Shown piece after piece: positions 35,930 through 36,000 of a stretch of 36,000 nucleotides of DNA. The notes below the pieces were generated by a model. The model made no database searches. It saw only the letters and a program-made list of their open reading frames with translations, and had not been told where the DNA came from. Both the position numbers and the translations under genes were made by a program. Within the stretch, counting starts at the first letter, position 1. The number at the start of each line of letters is the position of its first letter. This stretch comes from Chara braunii (Eukaryota > Streptophyta > Charophyceae > Charales > Characeae). The stretch lies in assembly GCA_003427395.1 (NCBI GenBank), contig BFEA01000446.1:1160258-1196257 (forward strand). Reading direction: 5' to 3'.

Positions 35930-36000
<71 letters not shown>
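35930..36000 (+). repeat. (CT)n microsatellite at window end
   Basis: Pure CT dinucleotides from about 35931 to the end of the window; a further extent is likely. Confidence 0.97.

Overview
The window looks like transposon-rich nuclear DNA from a streptophyte green plant. Three things support this: a LINE with a plant-type ORF1 (CCHC knuckle) and an ORF2 ending in a zf-RVT-type knuckle, a plant-type MscS-like (MSL) channel gene, and long plant-like low-complexity tracts. A charophyte such as Chara is my guess; the sequence alone does not prove it. Assembly gaps lie at 1080, 12145, 16526-17440 and 34019.

Layout. 335-10498 is a complete, structurally bounded non-LTR retrotransposon (LINE, minus strand, about 10.16 kb). 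It has a perfect 16-bp target-site duplication, a short poly(A) end, a long 5' leader, ORF1 and ORF2, and several frame breaks. It sits in or beside sequence leading into a decayed Ty3/gypsy element (about 10.5-12.7 kb: tandem U3-like repeats, LTR-like part with TATA box, primer-binding-like site, gag zinc knuckle, protease and the start of RT). A second, inverted LTR copy (16038-16525) abuts a 72-nt tRNA-like sequence and then runs into the gap. 13-20.1 kb holds two U6 snRNA retropseudogenes, a small terminal-inverted-repeat (MITE-like) family and diverged local duplications.

20.5-21.9 kb carries the least expected coding sequence: a protein with a Josephin-like cysteine-protease (deubiquitinase-type) region followed by two RING-like cysteine clusters. 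The second cluster is in another frame. It is flanked by MITE-like copies upstream and a large palindromic MITE downstream.

22-28.9 kb is mostly repeats: tRNA-derived SINE-like fragments, polypurine tracts, a compound microsatellite, tandem duplications and a tiny 57-bp retro-insertion with its own target duplication. 29036-32971 is one intact, intronless 1311-codon MSL mechanosensitive channel gene, the only clearly functional gene here. Behind it lie two more MITE-like copies, a CTG run, a 21-bp minisatellite, a satellite-like array with a unit of about 104 bp and a CT microsatellite at the end.

The genes do not form an operon or pathway. The organising theme is retrotransposition: an element encoding endonuclease and RT lies beside several products (U6 copies, short poly(A) insert) with the marks of target-primed reverse transcription.
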